This document shows positions 1-8,283 of a DNA stretch of 64,000 nt, one piece after another. The stretch comes from Polyangium spumosum (GTDB lineage Bacteria; Myxococcota_A; Polyangia; Polyangiales; Polyangiaceae), in assembly GCF_009649845.1 (NCBI RefSeq), contig NZ_WJIE01000006.1, positions 310,001 through 374,000 of the forward strand, written 5' to 3'. Both the position numbers and the translations under genes were made by a program. The notes under the pieces were generated by a model that ran no database searches, had not been told where the DNA came from, and saw nothing but the letters and a program-made list of their open reading frames with translations. The first letter of the stretch is position 1, and every line of letters begins with the position of its first letter.

Positions 1-458
1 AGCTCGGCGAGCAGGTTGTCGCAGACCCGCAGGCGACGCGACATCTCGCGCGCGATGTTGAGCACGAGCAGCGAGTAGGCGCGCAGGTCGCGCCGGTAGA
101 GCGAGTCGAGGTCGTGCGCGGTGATCCGCAAGAGCCTCGAAGGCGCCACGGCGCGCACCGTCGCCGAGCGCGGCAGCACGTCGAGGATCGACATCTCGCC
201 GAACCAGTCGCCGGGCCCGAGCACGGCCACGCGTGTGTCGTGCTTGCGCTTCGAGTGCTTCAAGACCTCCATCTCGCCGTCGAGCAAGACGAACATCTCG
301 CGACCGCTGTCGCCCTCGCGGAACACCACCGATCCAGGCGTGAGCTCGATCATCCCGAGCGAGCCCGAGAGGTCGTTCAAGACCTCGTCGCCGAGCCCGC
401 CGAAGAGGCCGATCTCCCGCAACCGTTCGGTACCCTGGAAGCCGAGATTCAGAGACAT
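1..458 (-). CDS. Cyclic nucleotide-binding domain protein, partial
   Basis: This reads leftward from an ATG at 456-458 and is still open at the window edge, so the C-terminal part is missing. The visible 152 residues form a cyclic-nucleotide-binding (CAP/CRP effector) fold: a beta-roll segment VVFREGDSGREMFVLLDGE is followed by GDWFGEMSILD and PRSATVRA, which correspond to the phosphate-binding cassette, and then by a helical segment ending in SRRLRVCDNLL. Whether a DNA-binding or other output domain follows cannot be seen. In myxobacteria such domains occur both in CRP-like regulators and as stand-alone sensors. The gene runs in the same direction as the downstream-lying acetyltransferase at 501-950 but is separated from it. 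Confidence 0.85.
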   Translation of the reverse strand, partial: MSLNLGFQGTERLREIGLFGGLGDEVLNDLSGSLGMIELTPGSVVFREGDSGREMFVLLDGEMEVLKHSKRKHDTRVAVLGPGDWFGEMSILDVLPRSATVRAVAPSRLLRITAHDLDSLYRRDLRAYSLLVLNIAREMSRRLRVCDNLLAE

Positions 459-500
459 ACGCCCTAGGTCGTGCTCACGATGACGCGGTCTGGCGAAAGA

Positions 501-950
501 TCAACGAGCGGTGAGCTCCTTCGTGAACACGATCCGCTGTCTGCCCGGGCCGGCGTAGTCCTCGACCTGGGCCTTCGTCCAGCCGAGGGCGTCGTGGAAG
601 CGCACCGAGCCCTCGTTTCCGAGCGTGGTGATCGCCTTCATCATGCGGCAACCCGTCGCTTGGCAGTCGGCCTCGAACGCGGTGTAGAGCAGGCGCGCGA
701 CGCCGCGGCGCCGGTAGTCCGGATGGATGCCGACGATGTGCACGTACCCGACCGGCCCGTCGGGCGCGATGAACCCGAACAGGAAGCCCACGAGCTGATC
801 GTCGTGCTCCACCACCCGCGCGAGCTTGCCGAGCTCGTAGAAGAAGATCGGGTGCGCGAGCGCGCTCGTGGGGCCGCCCCACCAGCGGTCGATCACGCGT
901 ACGATCTCGTCGTAGTCGGACTTCTTGAGAGGTCTCGTCGTCAGCTCCAC
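501..950 (-). CDS. GNAT family N-acetyltransferase
   Basis: About 149 residues with the GNAT acyl-CoA-binding signature: the stretch [16 protein letters not shown] matches motif A (R/Q-x-x-G-x-G/A), and the C-terminal part has the usual [13 protein letters not shown] segment seen where acetyltransferases position the substrate. The substrate is not evident. I chose the GTG at 948-950 because AAGGAGG lies just upstream; a longer reading up to 1016 adds a low-quality arginine- and glycine-rich N-terminus. It stands between a CNB protein and the divergent rpe operon, with no functional link to either that I can see. Confidence 0.85.
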   Translation of the reverse strand: MELTTRPLKKSDYDEIVRVIDRWWGGPTSALAHPIFFYELGKLARVVEHDDQLVGFLFGFIAPDGPVGYVHIVGIHPDYRRRGVARLLYTAFEADCQATGCRMMKAITTLGNEGSVRFHDALGWTKAQVEDYAGPGRQRIVFTKELTAR

Positions 951-1042
951 GGCGCCTCCTTCATGAGCCCGGCTCGGGCACCCCCAGCCTAGCCGCACTC
1001 GACCCGGGGACCCCACATCAAAAACATGCTAGCCGTAGCACC

Positions 1043-1768
1043 GTGAGCCTCGGCGCGATCCGCATCGCACCCTCGATACTTTCCGCAGATTTCGGTCGCC
1101 TCGCCGAGGAGGTCCGCGCCGTCGCGGCCGCCGGCGCCGACTGGATCCACGTCGACGTCATGGACGGGCGGTTCGTGCCAAACATCACGATCGGCCCGCT
1201 CGTCGTGCAAGCGGTCCGCGCCGCCACGACGCTGCCGATCGACGTGCACCTCATGATCGTCGAGCCCGAGAAGTACGTCGCGGATTTCGCGAAAGCCGGT
1301 GCCGACCTCATCAGCGTGCACGTGGAGGCCTCGCCGCACCTGCACCGCACCCTCCAGCAGATCCGCGCCCTCGGGAAGAAGGCCGGCGTCGTGCTCAACC
1401 CGGGCACGTCGGAGGAGGCGATCCGCTACGTGCTGCCCGACTGCGACTTCGTGCTCGTCATGAGCGTGAACCCCGGCTTCGGCGGACAGAAGTTCATCCC
1501 GAGCGCCTTGCCCAAGCTCGAAGCGCTGCGCCGCGTGATCGACGAGGAGGGCCTCGCCGTGGACCTCGAGATCGACGGCGGCGTCGCGGTCGGCACCGCG
1601 CGTGAGGTCGTCCGCGCAGGCGCGCGGGTGCTCGTCGCCGGCTCGGCCGTCTTCAACGCGGCCGCAGGCGCCGGGGAGCTCTCGTTCGACGAGCGCGTCG
1701 CGCGTTACGCCGCGGCCATCCGCGCGCTGCGCGAGGACGCGGAAAAGGGCGCAGGAGCCGCGGCGTGA
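1043..1768 (+). CDS. rpe: Ribulose-phosphate 3-epimerase
   Basis: A 241-residue TIM-barrel enzyme of the pentose phosphate pathway that interconverts ribulose 5-phosphate and xylulose 5-phosphate. Signature segments are all present: [13 protein letters not shown] at the N-terminus, [17 protein letters not shown] with the metal and catalytic aspartate, [25 protein letters not shown], and the phosphate-binding EIDGGV and VAGSAVF loops. The start is GTG at 1043. It slightly exceeds the usual ~220 residues through a charged C-terminal tail. Its stop overlaps the GTG of the following lipoprotein gene (GTGA), so the two are translationally coupled. Confidence 0.97.
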   Translation: MSLGAIRIAPSILSADFGRLAEEVRAVAAAGADWIHVDVMDGRFVPNITIGPLVVQAVRAATTLPIDVHLMIVEPEKYVADFAKAGADLISVHVEASPHLHRTLQQIRALGKKAGVVLNPGTSEEAIRYVLPDCDFVLVMSVNPGFGGQKFIPSALPKLEALRRVIDEEGLAVDLEIDGGVAVGTAREVVRAGARVLVAGSAVFNAAAGAGELSFDERVARYAAAIRALREDAEKGAGAAA

Positions 1769-3144
1769 AGCGCGCTCTGCTCGGCGCTTTTGCCCTCGCG
1801 CTCGCCTGTGGCTGCGGCCCCTCGCCTGCGCCTTCCCGCGCGCCAGAACCCGCGCGTTCGAGTCAGCCGCCCCCGAGTCCGCCGCGCGAGATCAACCTGG
1901 ACGAGGAGAGCCAGGGCCCGCCCGACGCCGAGAGCTCGGCGGCGGTGCAGGTGATGCTCGAGCGGGTCGCGCGCGCGAGAGGCCTGCCGATCAAGCGGGC
2001 CGTGCCGGGCAAGGTCCTCGATCGCGACACGATGCTGCGCCGCATTCGCGAGACGGTCGAGGAGGACACGCCAAAGGACGCGCTCGTCGCGCAGGGCGAG
2101 TTTCTCGCCGCGCTCGACCTCGTCCCCTCCGATTACGATTTCGTCGCCGGCGCCTTCGCCCTGCTCGGCGGGCGCGTCGCGGGGTTTTACGATCCCGACG
2201 ACGGCGCGATGTACCTCGCCGACGACCTCGACGAAGCCGAGGCCGCCGAGACGCTCGCCCACGAGCTCGCCCACGCCCTCGCCGATCAGACGTTCCCGCT
2301 CGCCCCGATGGTCGATTACGCGCCGGGCAAGGGGGATCGCCTCTCGGCCGTGCATTCGGTGATCGAGGGAGACGCGACGAGCGCGATGCTCGACGTCACG
2401 CTCGGCTCGGCCTTCAAGATGACCGAGGACGCGGTGCGGCTCGCGTTCGTCGCCGCCACGGCGATGAGCGACGTCGGCCAGAAGACCCCGCGCGCCATCA
2501 CCGCCTCGCTCGTCGCGCCTTACATCGACGGCTTCGCCTTCATCCAGGCCCTGCGCCGCCGCGGCGACTGGGCCGCGGTCGACGAGGTCTGGCGGGCGAT
2601 GCCGGAGACGACGGAGCAATTGTTACACGTGGACAAACTCCTCGCGCGTGAGCCCGCGGAGGACGTGGCGCCGCCGGTGCTCGGCGCGCTCGGGCGGCAG
2701 GGGTACAAGCCGCTCGTCGACGACGTGGTGGGCGAGCAGGGGCTGCGGATCCTGCTCGAGGACGTCGGCAGCCGCGCGGAGGCACAACGCGGCGCGGCTG
2801 GCTGGGGCGGGGATCGATTCGTGGTGGCCGCGCGCGAGGAGGGGGAGAAGCGGCTCTTCGCCGTGGCCTTCCGGCTCCGCATGGATACCGTGGCGGACGC
2901 GGCCGAGGTCGCGGCGCTGTTCGAGCGTAAATATGGCAAGGGTTGCCGCGAGCGTGACACCCTCGGCCCCGCCGCGTGGGACGCGCGCGGCCGGGACATC
3001 ACGTTCGTCGCGGGCCCGTACGAGAGGAATGGGGGAAAGCCGCGGGCGCGAGGGGGCTGCGCCGATGCACTCGCGTGGTTGGGGGAGGTTTGGCAGGCCG
3101 CACCACCGAACGGCGAGGCGGGCAGCACCCGCGCGGGACGATGA
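1765..3144 (+). CDS. Lipoprotein with HExxH metallopeptidase-like motif
   Basis: A 459-residue predicted lipoprotein. The N-terminus is a signal peptide with lipobox LALACGCG, followed by a Pro/Ser-rich linker. Around residues 155-165 the segment [14 protein letters not shown] contains HELAH, which fits the HExxH zinc site of metallopeptidases; a Glu further downstream in [12 protein letters not shown] could be the third ligand, as in gluzincin-like folds. No family name can be given with certainty. It overlaps rpe at its start and the cysteine-synthase-like gene at its end (ATGA), so the three form one operon. A role in the cell envelope is inference from the signal peptide only. Confidence 0.8.
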   Translation: MKRALLGAFALALACGCGPSPAPSRAPEPARSSQPPPSPPREINLDEESQGPPDAESSAAVQVMLERVARARGLPIKRAVPGKVLDRDTMLRRIRETVEEDTPKDALVAQGEFLAALDLVPSDYDFVAGAFALLGGRVAGFYDPDDGAMYLADDLDEAEAAETLAHELAHALADQTFPLAPMVDYAPGKGDRLSAVHSVIEGDATSAMLDVTLGSAFKMTEDAVRLAFVAATAMSDVGQKTPRAITASLVAPYIDGFAFIQALRRRGDWAAVDEVWRAMPETTEQLLHVDKLLAREPAEDVAPPVLGALGRQGYKPLVDDVVGEQGLRILLEDVGSRAEAQRGAAGWGGDRFVVAAREEGEKRLFAVAFRLRMDTVADAAEVAALFERKYGKGCRERDTLGPAAWDARGRDITFVAGPYERNGGKPRARGGCADALAWLGEVWQAAPPNGEAGSTRAGR

Positions 3145-4079
3145 CGAAGACGCGGACGATCCTCGACGAGATTGGCCATACCCCCATCGTGCCGCTCAGG
3201 CGTATCGGCAAGGGCCTGCCCGTGCCGGTGTACGTCAAATGCGAGCACCTGAACCCCGGCGGCAGCATCAAGGACCGCATCGCGCGGGCGATCGTGGAGG
3301 ACGCCGAGAAGCGCGGCAGCCTCAAGCCCGGCGCGACGCTCGTCGAGGCCACGGCGGGCAACACGGGCATGGGCCTCGCCCTCATGGCGGCCGTGCGGGG
3401 CTACGAGCTCGTCTGCGTGATGCCCGAGAAGATGAGCCTCGACAAACGCGCCGCGCTCTCCTCGCTCGGGGCGCGGCTCTTCATCACGCCGAACGACCCG
3501 CCGGACAGCCCCGATAATTTCCGGAACGTGGCCGAGCGGCTGGCGAAGACCGAGGGCTGGTTCTTGACCGACCAGTTCCGGAACCCGGCGAACGTCCGGG
3601 CGCACGAGGAGACGACGGGCCCGGAGATCCTGGTGTCGATGGGCCGCAAGATCGGCGCATTCGTGGCCGGCGCGGGCACGGGCGGCACGATCACGGGCGT
3701 CGGCCGATATTTGAAGCGCCTCGCGCCCGGGGTGAGGGTCGTCCTCGCCGACCCGCGCGGCTCGGTCCTCGCGCATTGGGCGGAGACGGGCGAGATCGGC
3801 CCGGACGAACCCTACCGGATGGAGGGCATCGGCGCGAGCCGGCCCCCGGAGCTGCTCGATCGGACGGTGATCGACGAGGCGATCACGGTGAGCGACGAGG
3901 ACGCGTTCCTCATGACGCGACGATTGATCCGCGAGGAGGGCCTCTTCGTGGGCGCCTCCTCGGGCGCGGCCGTGGTCGCGGCGCTGCGGGTGGCGGCGAG
4001 CGGCGATCTGCAGGGCCCGGTGGTCGCGATCCTGGCCGATAGCTGGGACCGTTACTTCACCCGCGAATGGCTGCGTTAA
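3141..4079 (+). CDS. Cysteine synthase / cystathionine beta-synthase family PLP enzyme
   Basis: A 312-residue fold type II PLP enzyme. The PLP lysine lies in NPGGSIKDRIA, the substrate-binding loop in EATAGNTGMGLA, and the PLP phosphate-binding glycine loop in GAGTGGTITGVGRYLK; the C-terminal GASSGAA segment is also typical. It lacks the C-terminal CBS pair, so it could act as O-acetylserine sulfhydrylase or as a truncated cystathionine beta-synthase; sequence alone does not decide. ATG at 3141 overlaps the upstream stop. Its TAA overlaps the TAA of the convergent amidohydrolase within the 4-bp palindrome TTAA (4076-4079). Confidence 0.92.
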   Translation: MTKTRTILDEIGHTPIVPLRRIGKGLPVPVYVKCEHLNPGGSIKDRIARAIVEDAEKRGSLKPGATLVEATAGNTGMGLALMAAVRGYELVCVMPEKMSLDKRAALSSLGARLFITPNDPPDSPDNFRNVAERLAKTEGWFLTDQFRNPANVRAHEETTGPEILVSMGRKIGAFVAGAGTGGTITGVGRYLKRLAPGVRVVLADPRGSVLAHWAETGEIGPDEPYRMEGIGASRPPELLDRTVIDEAITVSDEDAFLMTRRLIREEGLFVGASSGAAVVAALRVAASGDLQGPVVAILADSWDRYFTREWLR

Positions 4080-4909
4080 CGTAGATTGAACACCCGCCGC
4101 GCGTTCTCGCCGAGAAAGTCGGCGCGCGCCTCGTCGTCGAGCCCGAGGGTATCTAGTTTGTCAAGGCAATCCACGGGTGAGAGCATGGGCCAGTTGCTCC
4201 CGAAGAGCACCTTGCGCCGGCCGTGCCCGCGCATGAACGAGACGAGCTCGGGGGGATAGCGGCTCGGCTTGTACGCCGAGGTGTCGATGTAGACGTTCGG
4301 GTACTTGGTGGCGAGGGCGATCATCTCGTTCGTCCAGGGGTAACCGACGTGCCCGCCGACGATGCGGAGCTCGGGGAAATCGCAGGCGACCTCGTCGAGA
4401 TAAGGAATGGGCCTTCCAGGCTCGCTGGGCCGGAGCGGCCCGGCGTGGCCGACCTGGAGGCAAAAGGGCACATCGAGCTCGATGCACTCGGCATAGAGGG
4501 GGTAATACCGCCTGTCATTCGGGGGCAAGCCCCAGAGCCAGGGCAGGACGCGAAGGGCGCGCATGCCGAGGGAGCGGACGGCGCGCCGGAGCTCGCGCAC
4601 GGCATCCATGGGCCGAGCGAGGTCGACGGACGCGACACCCACGAGCCGATCCGGATACCGACCGACGAACGCGGCGACAAAATCGTTGTCGAGCATGGCG
4701 CCCGAAGGCCCCCACCAGGCCGACACGAGCGCGACCGAGACGGAAGCCGCCTCGAGCGCGCCAAGGGTGAACGCGTCGGGAATGACGTCCGGCACCTGAT
4801 GCTCGGCGAGGCCCATCCACCGCCGCAGGGTGGCAAAGAGGGGATCGCGCAGAAATGGGCCCGTAGGATGCTGGATCCAGGTATCAACGACGAAGGCAGG
4901 CGTGTTCAT
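4076..4909 (-). CDS. Amidohydrolase family protein
   Basis: A 277-residue protein of the amidohydrolase-2 type (metal-dependent TIM barrel related to ACMS decarboxylase). Recognisable are RLVGVASVDLARP, FCLQVGHAGP, a metal-ligand-like HVGYPWTNEM, the strand NVYIDTSAY and the C-terminal LFGSNWPMLSP with its catalytic-type aspartate/asparagine region. The N-terminal HxH pair that usually opens the metal site is replaced by DTWIQHP, so metal content is uncertain. The ATG at 4907-4909 is preferred over upstream starts, which add an unconvincing arginine-rich extension. It converges on the cysteine-synthase-like gene. Confidence 0.88.
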   Translation of the reverse strand: MNTPAFVVDTWIQHPTGPFLRDPLFATLRRWMGLAEHQVPDVIPDAFTLGALEAASVSVALVSAWWGPSGAMLDNDFVAAFVGRYPDRLVGVASVDLARPMDAVRELRRAVRSLGMRALRVLPWLWGLPPNDRRYYPLYAECIELDVPFCLQVGHAGPLRPSEPGRPIPYLDEVACDFPELRIVGGHVGYPWTNEMIALATKYPNVYIDTSAYKPSRYPPELVSFMRGHGRRKVLFGSNWPMLSPVDCLDKLDTLGLDDEARADFLGENARRVFNLR

Positions 4910-5075
4910 GGCACCTCTCACGGCCGAGCATCGCACGCCAGGCGCGCGGCGAGGAGGTGCGACGAGGGCCGAGGCGTGGTAGTCCTCCCCGAGCCCCCCG
5001 CCCAGACGCCGGTCGGGAAGGGCCACCAAGACGGAAGCGAAGGAGGAAGGAGAGGGAGGACCGACCGGCAGGGGA

Positions 5076-5105
5076 TTGACAAACCAGGCAGAAAAAGCCG
5101 AAGAT
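5076..5105 (+). promoter_or_regulatory. Candidate sigma-70 promoter of the tRNA-Ser gene
   Basis: TTGACA at 5076-5081 is a perfect -35 box. After an 18-bp spacer GAAGAT (5100-5105) is a weak -10 match. Transcription would begin about 10 bp before the tRNA at 5122. This is a motif-based inference. Confidence 0.5.
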
Positions 5106-5121
5106 TTTCGGCGTCCGTTCG

Positions 5122-5208
5122 GGAGGAGTGGCCGAGTGGTCGAAGGCAGCGGTTTTGAAAACCGCCGTACCCGGAAGGGTACCAGGGGTTCGAATCCCTT
5201 CTCCTCCG
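5122..5208 (+). tRNA. tRNA-Ser (anticodon UGA)
   Basis: An 87-nt class II tRNA. The acceptor stem GGAGGAG pairs with CTCCTCC at 5201-5207, with G73 at 5208. The anticodon arm GCGGT/ACCGC holds the loop TTTGAAA, giving anticodon TGA (serine, codon UCA). A long variable arm GTACCC-GGAA-GGGTAC and a standard T arm with GGTTCGAATCC complete the cloverleaf. CCA is not encoded. The 3' part is the integration site of the element that follows; the integrated copy rebuilds an intact tRNA. Confidence 0.97.
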
Positions 5209-5212
5209 CTGA
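5154..5212 (+). repeat. attL core: tRNA-Ser 3' end, copy A
   Basis: These 59 bp run from the anticodon loop to 4 bp beyond the discriminator base. They are repeated without mismatch at 25418-25476 and with about nine mismatches at 31626-31684. Direct repeats of a tRNA 3' end are the standard footprint of tyrosine-recombinase integration. Confidence 0.9.
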
Positions 5213-5302
5213 GTTCTTGAGGAAGATCGTGGGGTTGTGCGTGGGTTGGGGTGGTCGGGCTGAGGGACAGGAGAGCCCTCCAGGACCCCCATGGGGACCC
5301 GG

Positions 5303-5326
5303 ATCTCGGCACGGATCTCGGCACGG
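5303..5326 (+). repeat. Left arm-type tandem repeats
   Basis: Two perfect, adjacent 12-bp copies of ATCTCGGCACGG, beginning 91 bp inside the attL core. The same motif, again as a direct pair, lies 84 bp inside the attR core (25312-25334). The symmetric placement fits arm-type binding sites for the integrase or excisionase. Confidence 0.65.
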
Positions 5327-5364
5327 CTAGCGGTTGCACGAACCCTACGGCCAGGTAGACCATC

Positions 5365-6189
5365 GTGGCGCCAACGAGCGTCGGACATCCGACATCCTGG
5401 ACCGAGATGGAGCGATGGCGCTTCGCGATCAGCGAGAGCGGAGATATGGGACGCCGGACGAAAAGAGACGAAGAAGCCGAGCGCGCATTCATTGATATGA
5501 TGCTGGGTGCCACGTTGAACCTCGTGCGGCTTGACCCGTCGACGCGGCTGCCCACCAATGGCTGTAGCGGCTTCGTGATCGAGCGAGGCAGTCGGCATTT
5601 TCTGCTGTCCGCCGGTCACGGGTTGCGCGGAGATGGTTGGTACCTGGAAACAACCCTGACCTCGAGAAACCGTGAGGTCCTGACTATCCCGCTCCAGCCG
5701 ATATGGCATCTGCAGCAAATCGAGATCCGAGCAGATGATGATTCCCATGTGACGGAGGTGGACTTCGCCTGGGTCGAGCTGGAGCTTGACAAGCTCGAAG
5801 AGCAATTGCGCAGCGATGAACGAATCAAAGGTCAATCCTGGGCGTTCAAGTCGTATCGCCGTGCACTTGATGTCGAACCCACCTCGAGCGGCATATATGG
5901 GTTCGCCGCGTCGAGTCAGATGGAGTACCATCGGCCCATTGGAGCCCTTCGTCGGGAACCATCATACGAACTTTACATGGAGTATGTCGGCCTAGACTCG
6001 AGCGGCCTCTACCGTTTCAAGTTAGCTCGGGAGCATCAGGGCCATGCGTACTACAGGGGGGCGAGTGGCGCACCGATTGCCGATGGGAACGGGCAGATCG
6101 TGTCGATGGTGTTGCGGGGCGACGAGCGAGAAGGAACTATCTTGGGGCTCCCGTTGCGGAAGTACCAGTCGGTGATCGGGTTGGAGTAA
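5365..6189 (+). CDS. Cytosolic trypsin-like serine protease
   Basis: A 274-residue protein with the chymotrypsin-fold triad in order: His85 in FLLSAGHGL, Asp133 in TEVDFAWVEL, and Ser234 in YRGASGAPI (GxSG). There is no signal peptide or membrane segment, so it should act in the cytoplasm, unlike most trypsin-like proteases. Such proteins often lie in bacterial defence islands, where the protease is an effector or sensor domain, but here no partner gene is adjacent. The start is uncertain: GTG at 5365, ATG at 5407 and ATG at 5446 are all possible. It is the first gene inside the attL end and is visibly less GC-rich than the chromosomal genes, as expected for cargo. Confidence 0.78.
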   Translation: MAPTSVGHPTSWTEMERWRFAISESGDMGRRTKRDEEAERAFIDMMLGATLNLVRLDPSTRLPTNGCSGFVIERGSRHFLLSAGHGLRGDGWYLETTLTSRNREVLTIPLQPIWHLQQIEIRADDDSHVTEVDFAWVELELDKLEEQLRSDERIKGQSWAFKSYRRALDVEPTSSGIYGFAASSQMEYHRPIGALRREPSYELYMEYVGLDSSGLYRFKLAREHQGHAYYRGASGAPIADGNGQIVSMVLRGDEREGTILGLPLRKYQSVIGLE

Positions 6190-6447
6190 CCGACCCACTT
6201 TTATCGAATGGCGGGGGAACGGCGCGCGGGTCGGCCATCAATCGGCCCAGCGACGCAGTCGCAATAGAGCTGGCGCGAGTCATCGACATCCGGAACCAGT
6301 GCCGTCAGGCCGGTATGCCGGGTTTTTTTAAAGCAGTGGAGCGGGAAGAACAAGAAGAAGGCTGGGCGCGAGTTCGAAGGCCGAACGTGGGATGAGATGC
6401 CGAGGAGGTCCCTGCGCGTGGTCGCGTAGCTGGCCGTGGGGGCTGCT

Positions 6448-6969
6448 CTACAGGAGCCGGAGCGTAGTCAACCGAATGGTCATTGCCTGCTCGCTCACCT
6501 CGAAGTCACGCGCGAGCTGCGCGACGTGGTGATCATGAAGCGGCCCCCCGATCTTGGCGACCGCTTCTCGTACAAGCTTGGAAGGCATCAACAAGCCTGC
6601 GGCGAACTGGTTTGCCTCGATCTCCTTCGGATCCACGCCCTCTGACGAGCGCAGGCTTCGCTGGCTGATGAAGTTCCCACGGTCGACATGTACATGTGCG
6701 CCGCCCTCGAATTGGTGGCGAAGGTAGTGGTGGCCGATCTCGTGCGCAATGGTGAAACGCTTCCTTGGACGGAAGTCGTCTTTCTGCACGCAAATGCACG
6801 GCTGAGCACGACCTGTTATGAGGAGGCCCGACACGTCGGCACCGAGATGCTCCTCCACCACTCGTAAACCCAAGTGCTCGGCAACCTTTTTGACGTCGAT
6901 CGGAGGGGCGGACCCACCCAAGCGCGCGGCGAGCTGTTCTCCTTGCGACCTCGCGAAGCCGATTCTCAT
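6448..6969 (-). CDS. ImmA/IrrE-type metallopeptidase
   Basis: A 173-residue peptidase of the ImmA/IrrE family. The zinc site HEIGHH is at residues 76-81 in FTIAHEIGHHYLR, and the third ligand is expected in EIEANQFAAGLLMP around residue 118. In characterised mobile elements the family cleaves the partner XRE repressor and so switches excision on. The ATG overlaps the stop of the XRE gene upstream (ATGA), which gives the classic repressor/anti-repressor pair. No C-terminal extra domain is present. The pair most likely controls this element; the inducing signal is unknown. Confidence 0.93.
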   Translation of the reverse strand: MRIGFARSQGEQLAARLGGSAPPIDVKKVAEHLGLRVVEEHLGADVSGLLITGRAQPCICVQKDDFRPRKRFTIAHEIGHHYLRHQFEGGAHVHVDRGNFISQRSLRSSEGVDPKEIEANQFAAGLLMPSKLVREAVAKIGGPLHDHHVAQLARDFEVSEQAMTIRLTTLRLL

Positions 6970-7355
6970 TGTCCCCTCCTCGGCTGGTCGTCGATCTGCG
7001 CCATCAGTCGCTCAAAGTCCTCTTGCGGGAGCTTGAGCTCCTTTTCCAGCTCGGCGCGTATCGGGGTGGAAGCCTGTTTGGCCACGGGAGCCTTTTGCGG
7101 CAACAGTGCCGTGACGTCCTTCCCAAGAGCCTCGGCCAGATCGACGAGGGTCTTGGCGAGGAGCCGCTGCTTTCCCGTCTCGATGTTGGCGATCGACGCC
7201 CGTGTCATGGGAGGCTGGAGACGTGCCCCCAGCGCGTCCTGCGTCATGCCGGCCGCCGTGCGCAGCGCATGGAGACGCCGGCCGACCTCCGCGTAAAACG
7301 GTTCGATGGAAGTGGGCACGCTGCGGTCATCGCCTAACACCCCAGGGTCTGTCAA
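6966..7355 (-). CDS. XRE-family repressor, partner of ImmA
   Basis: About 129 residues with an XRE/Cro helix-turn-helix at residues 22-78: VGRRLHALRTAAGMTQDALG, then RASIANIETGKQRLLAKTL. The C-terminal tail is helical and acidic, as in repressors that are cleaved by ImmA peptidases. The outermost start is TTG at 7353-7355, only 2 bp from an 18-bp palindrome; GTG codons at 7340 and 7319 are alternatives and would leave more room for a leader. The gene should repress its own promoter through that palindrome. Confidence 0.9.
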   Translation of the reverse strand: MTDPGVLGDDRSVPTSIEPFYAEVGRRLHALRTAAGMTQDALGARLQPPMTRASIANIETGKQRLLAKTLVDLAEALGKDVTALLPQKAPVAKQASTPIRAELEKELKLPQEDFERLMAQIDDQPRRGQ

Positions 7356-7357
7356 GT

Positions 7358-7375
7358 ATTGCTGACGTCAGCAAT
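7358..7375. promoter_or_regulatory. 18-bp perfect palindrome, probable XRE operator
   Basis: ATTGCTGACGTCAGCAAT at 7358-7375 reads identically on both strands and lies directly before the XRE/ImmA operon. A further half-site, TGCTGACGATG, overlaps its right end (7375-7385). The same TGCTGACGATG word recurs in the replication genes at 17.1, 17.27 and 19.54 kb. Confidence 0.7.
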
Positions 7376-7601
7376 GCTGACGATGTTCGGTTGGCGAAAT
7401 TGATGCTTGACGAGCGGTTCTAGATGTGGCTGATGGATCGCGCGATCAGTCGCGAACAACGGGTCCAGAAGTAGATTGGATCACACGAGCACGCCACGTC
7501 GACCGCCGAGAACCCGACTCCTGGGAAGCAGCACTTCCCGAGCGAAGCGGGGGCACTCGCTGGTAAGCGCGGATGCTCTTGATCGGATCGGATCTGTTCG
7601 A

Positions 7602-7637
7602 GCACGGAAGCGCGGACTGCCAGCCGCGCTTCCGTGC
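7602..7637. terminator. 14-bp perfect hairpin before the DUF1883 gene
   Basis: GCACGGAAGCGCGG (7602-7615) and CCGCGCTTCCGTGC (7624-7637) pair perfectly around an 8-nt loop. No T-tract follows on either strand, so this may be a structure-only terminator, an attenuator or a protein site. The remaining bases from 7376 to 7704 show no gene. Confidence 0.45.
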
Positions 7638-7704
7638 CTCGCGGCCGTGGCGCGCACGTGCGCCCCCGTGCGCGTGTTCAACCCGGGGCGCCCCTGGAGA
7701 CCGG

Positions 7705-7974
7705 ATGGACTTTCTCAAGTACGAGCTCGACGCGGGCCCTGACGACATCATCGAGGTCACGCTGAGCAGCCAGGCCAACGTCAGGCTTCTCGACTCCGCA
7801 AATTTCCAGCGATATCGGCGGGGAGCGTCGCACCGCTGTATCGGAGGGCTCGCGAAACAATCGCCGTTCCACTTACGCGCGCCTCATTCCGGCCGGTGGT
7901 ACGTGGCAATCGATCTGGGTGGCTACAAGGGCAACGTGCGTGCGTCCGTCAGGGTTCTCCACGGGCACGCGTGA
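7705..7974 (+). CDS. DUF1883 domain protein
   Basis: An 89-residue single-domain protein. It starts MDFLKYELDAGPDDIIEVTL and contains the family's characteristic NVRLLDSANFQRY and HSGRWYVAIDLGGYKG segments. DUF1883 is a small beta-rich domain of unknown function, known also as a partner domain of TIR and other immunity-type effectors. GGAGA precedes the ATG at 7705. The following small gene begins at or just after its stop, so the two are probably cotranscribed. Placement inside a mobile element and the family's association with effectors suggest a conflict-related role, but this is inference. Confidence 0.85.
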   Translation: MDFLKYELDAGPDDIIEVTLSSQANVRLLDSANFQRYRRGASHRCIGGLAKQSPFHLRAPHSGRWYVAIDLGGYKGNVRASVRVLHGHA

Positions 7975-8000
7975 CAGACGAGGACTTACGCGAGGTAGAG

Positions 8001-8258
8001 ATGCTGAAGATCACCAAGAATGGCCGTACGATCCAATCCAATCGTCTCGCCGACGAGATCATGAAGGATGTTCGCGGTCAGGCAACAGACTCAATACGTC
8101 AGGATTTTGAGAAGAAGCTCAGGGGTTTCCGGTGCCCGGAGCACGGTACGGGAGCGACTGTGACGGTAGCCATCGACGGTGCGTTCAAGCAGGGCAAGGT
8201 CACGGTAAAGACGTGCTGCGACAAGGCCGACGAGGAGGTCCGGAGGATCTTGAACTAG
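8001..8258 (+). CDS. Small Cys-containing protein, unknown
   Basis: About 85 residues. The N-terminal half is helical and charged (LADEIMKDVRGQATDSIRQ); the C-terminal half has FRCPEHGTGATVTVAIDG, then VKTCCDKADEEVRRIL, so Cys-His-Cys-Cys could bind a metal or form a redox site. I do not recognise a family. ATG 8001 has GAGGT before it; a GTG at 7971 overlapping the DUF1883 stop (GTGA) is the alternative and would add ten residues. It pairs with the DUF1883 gene and may be its functional partner. Confidence 0.65.
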   Translation: MLKITKNGRTIQSNRLADEIMKDVRGQATDSIRQDFEKKLRGFRCPEHGTGATVTVAIDGAFKQGKVTVKTCCDKADEEVRRILN

Positions 8259-8283
8259 CGGTCGATGTCAGCCCGCAGATTGA

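Noticed and set aside
4884-5558. Minus-strand frames through the tRNA encoding GEGIRTPGTLPGTAVFKT
   Set aside because: This peptide is the antisense translation of tRNA-Ser and is a known source of false protein entries; the tRNA itself is clear.
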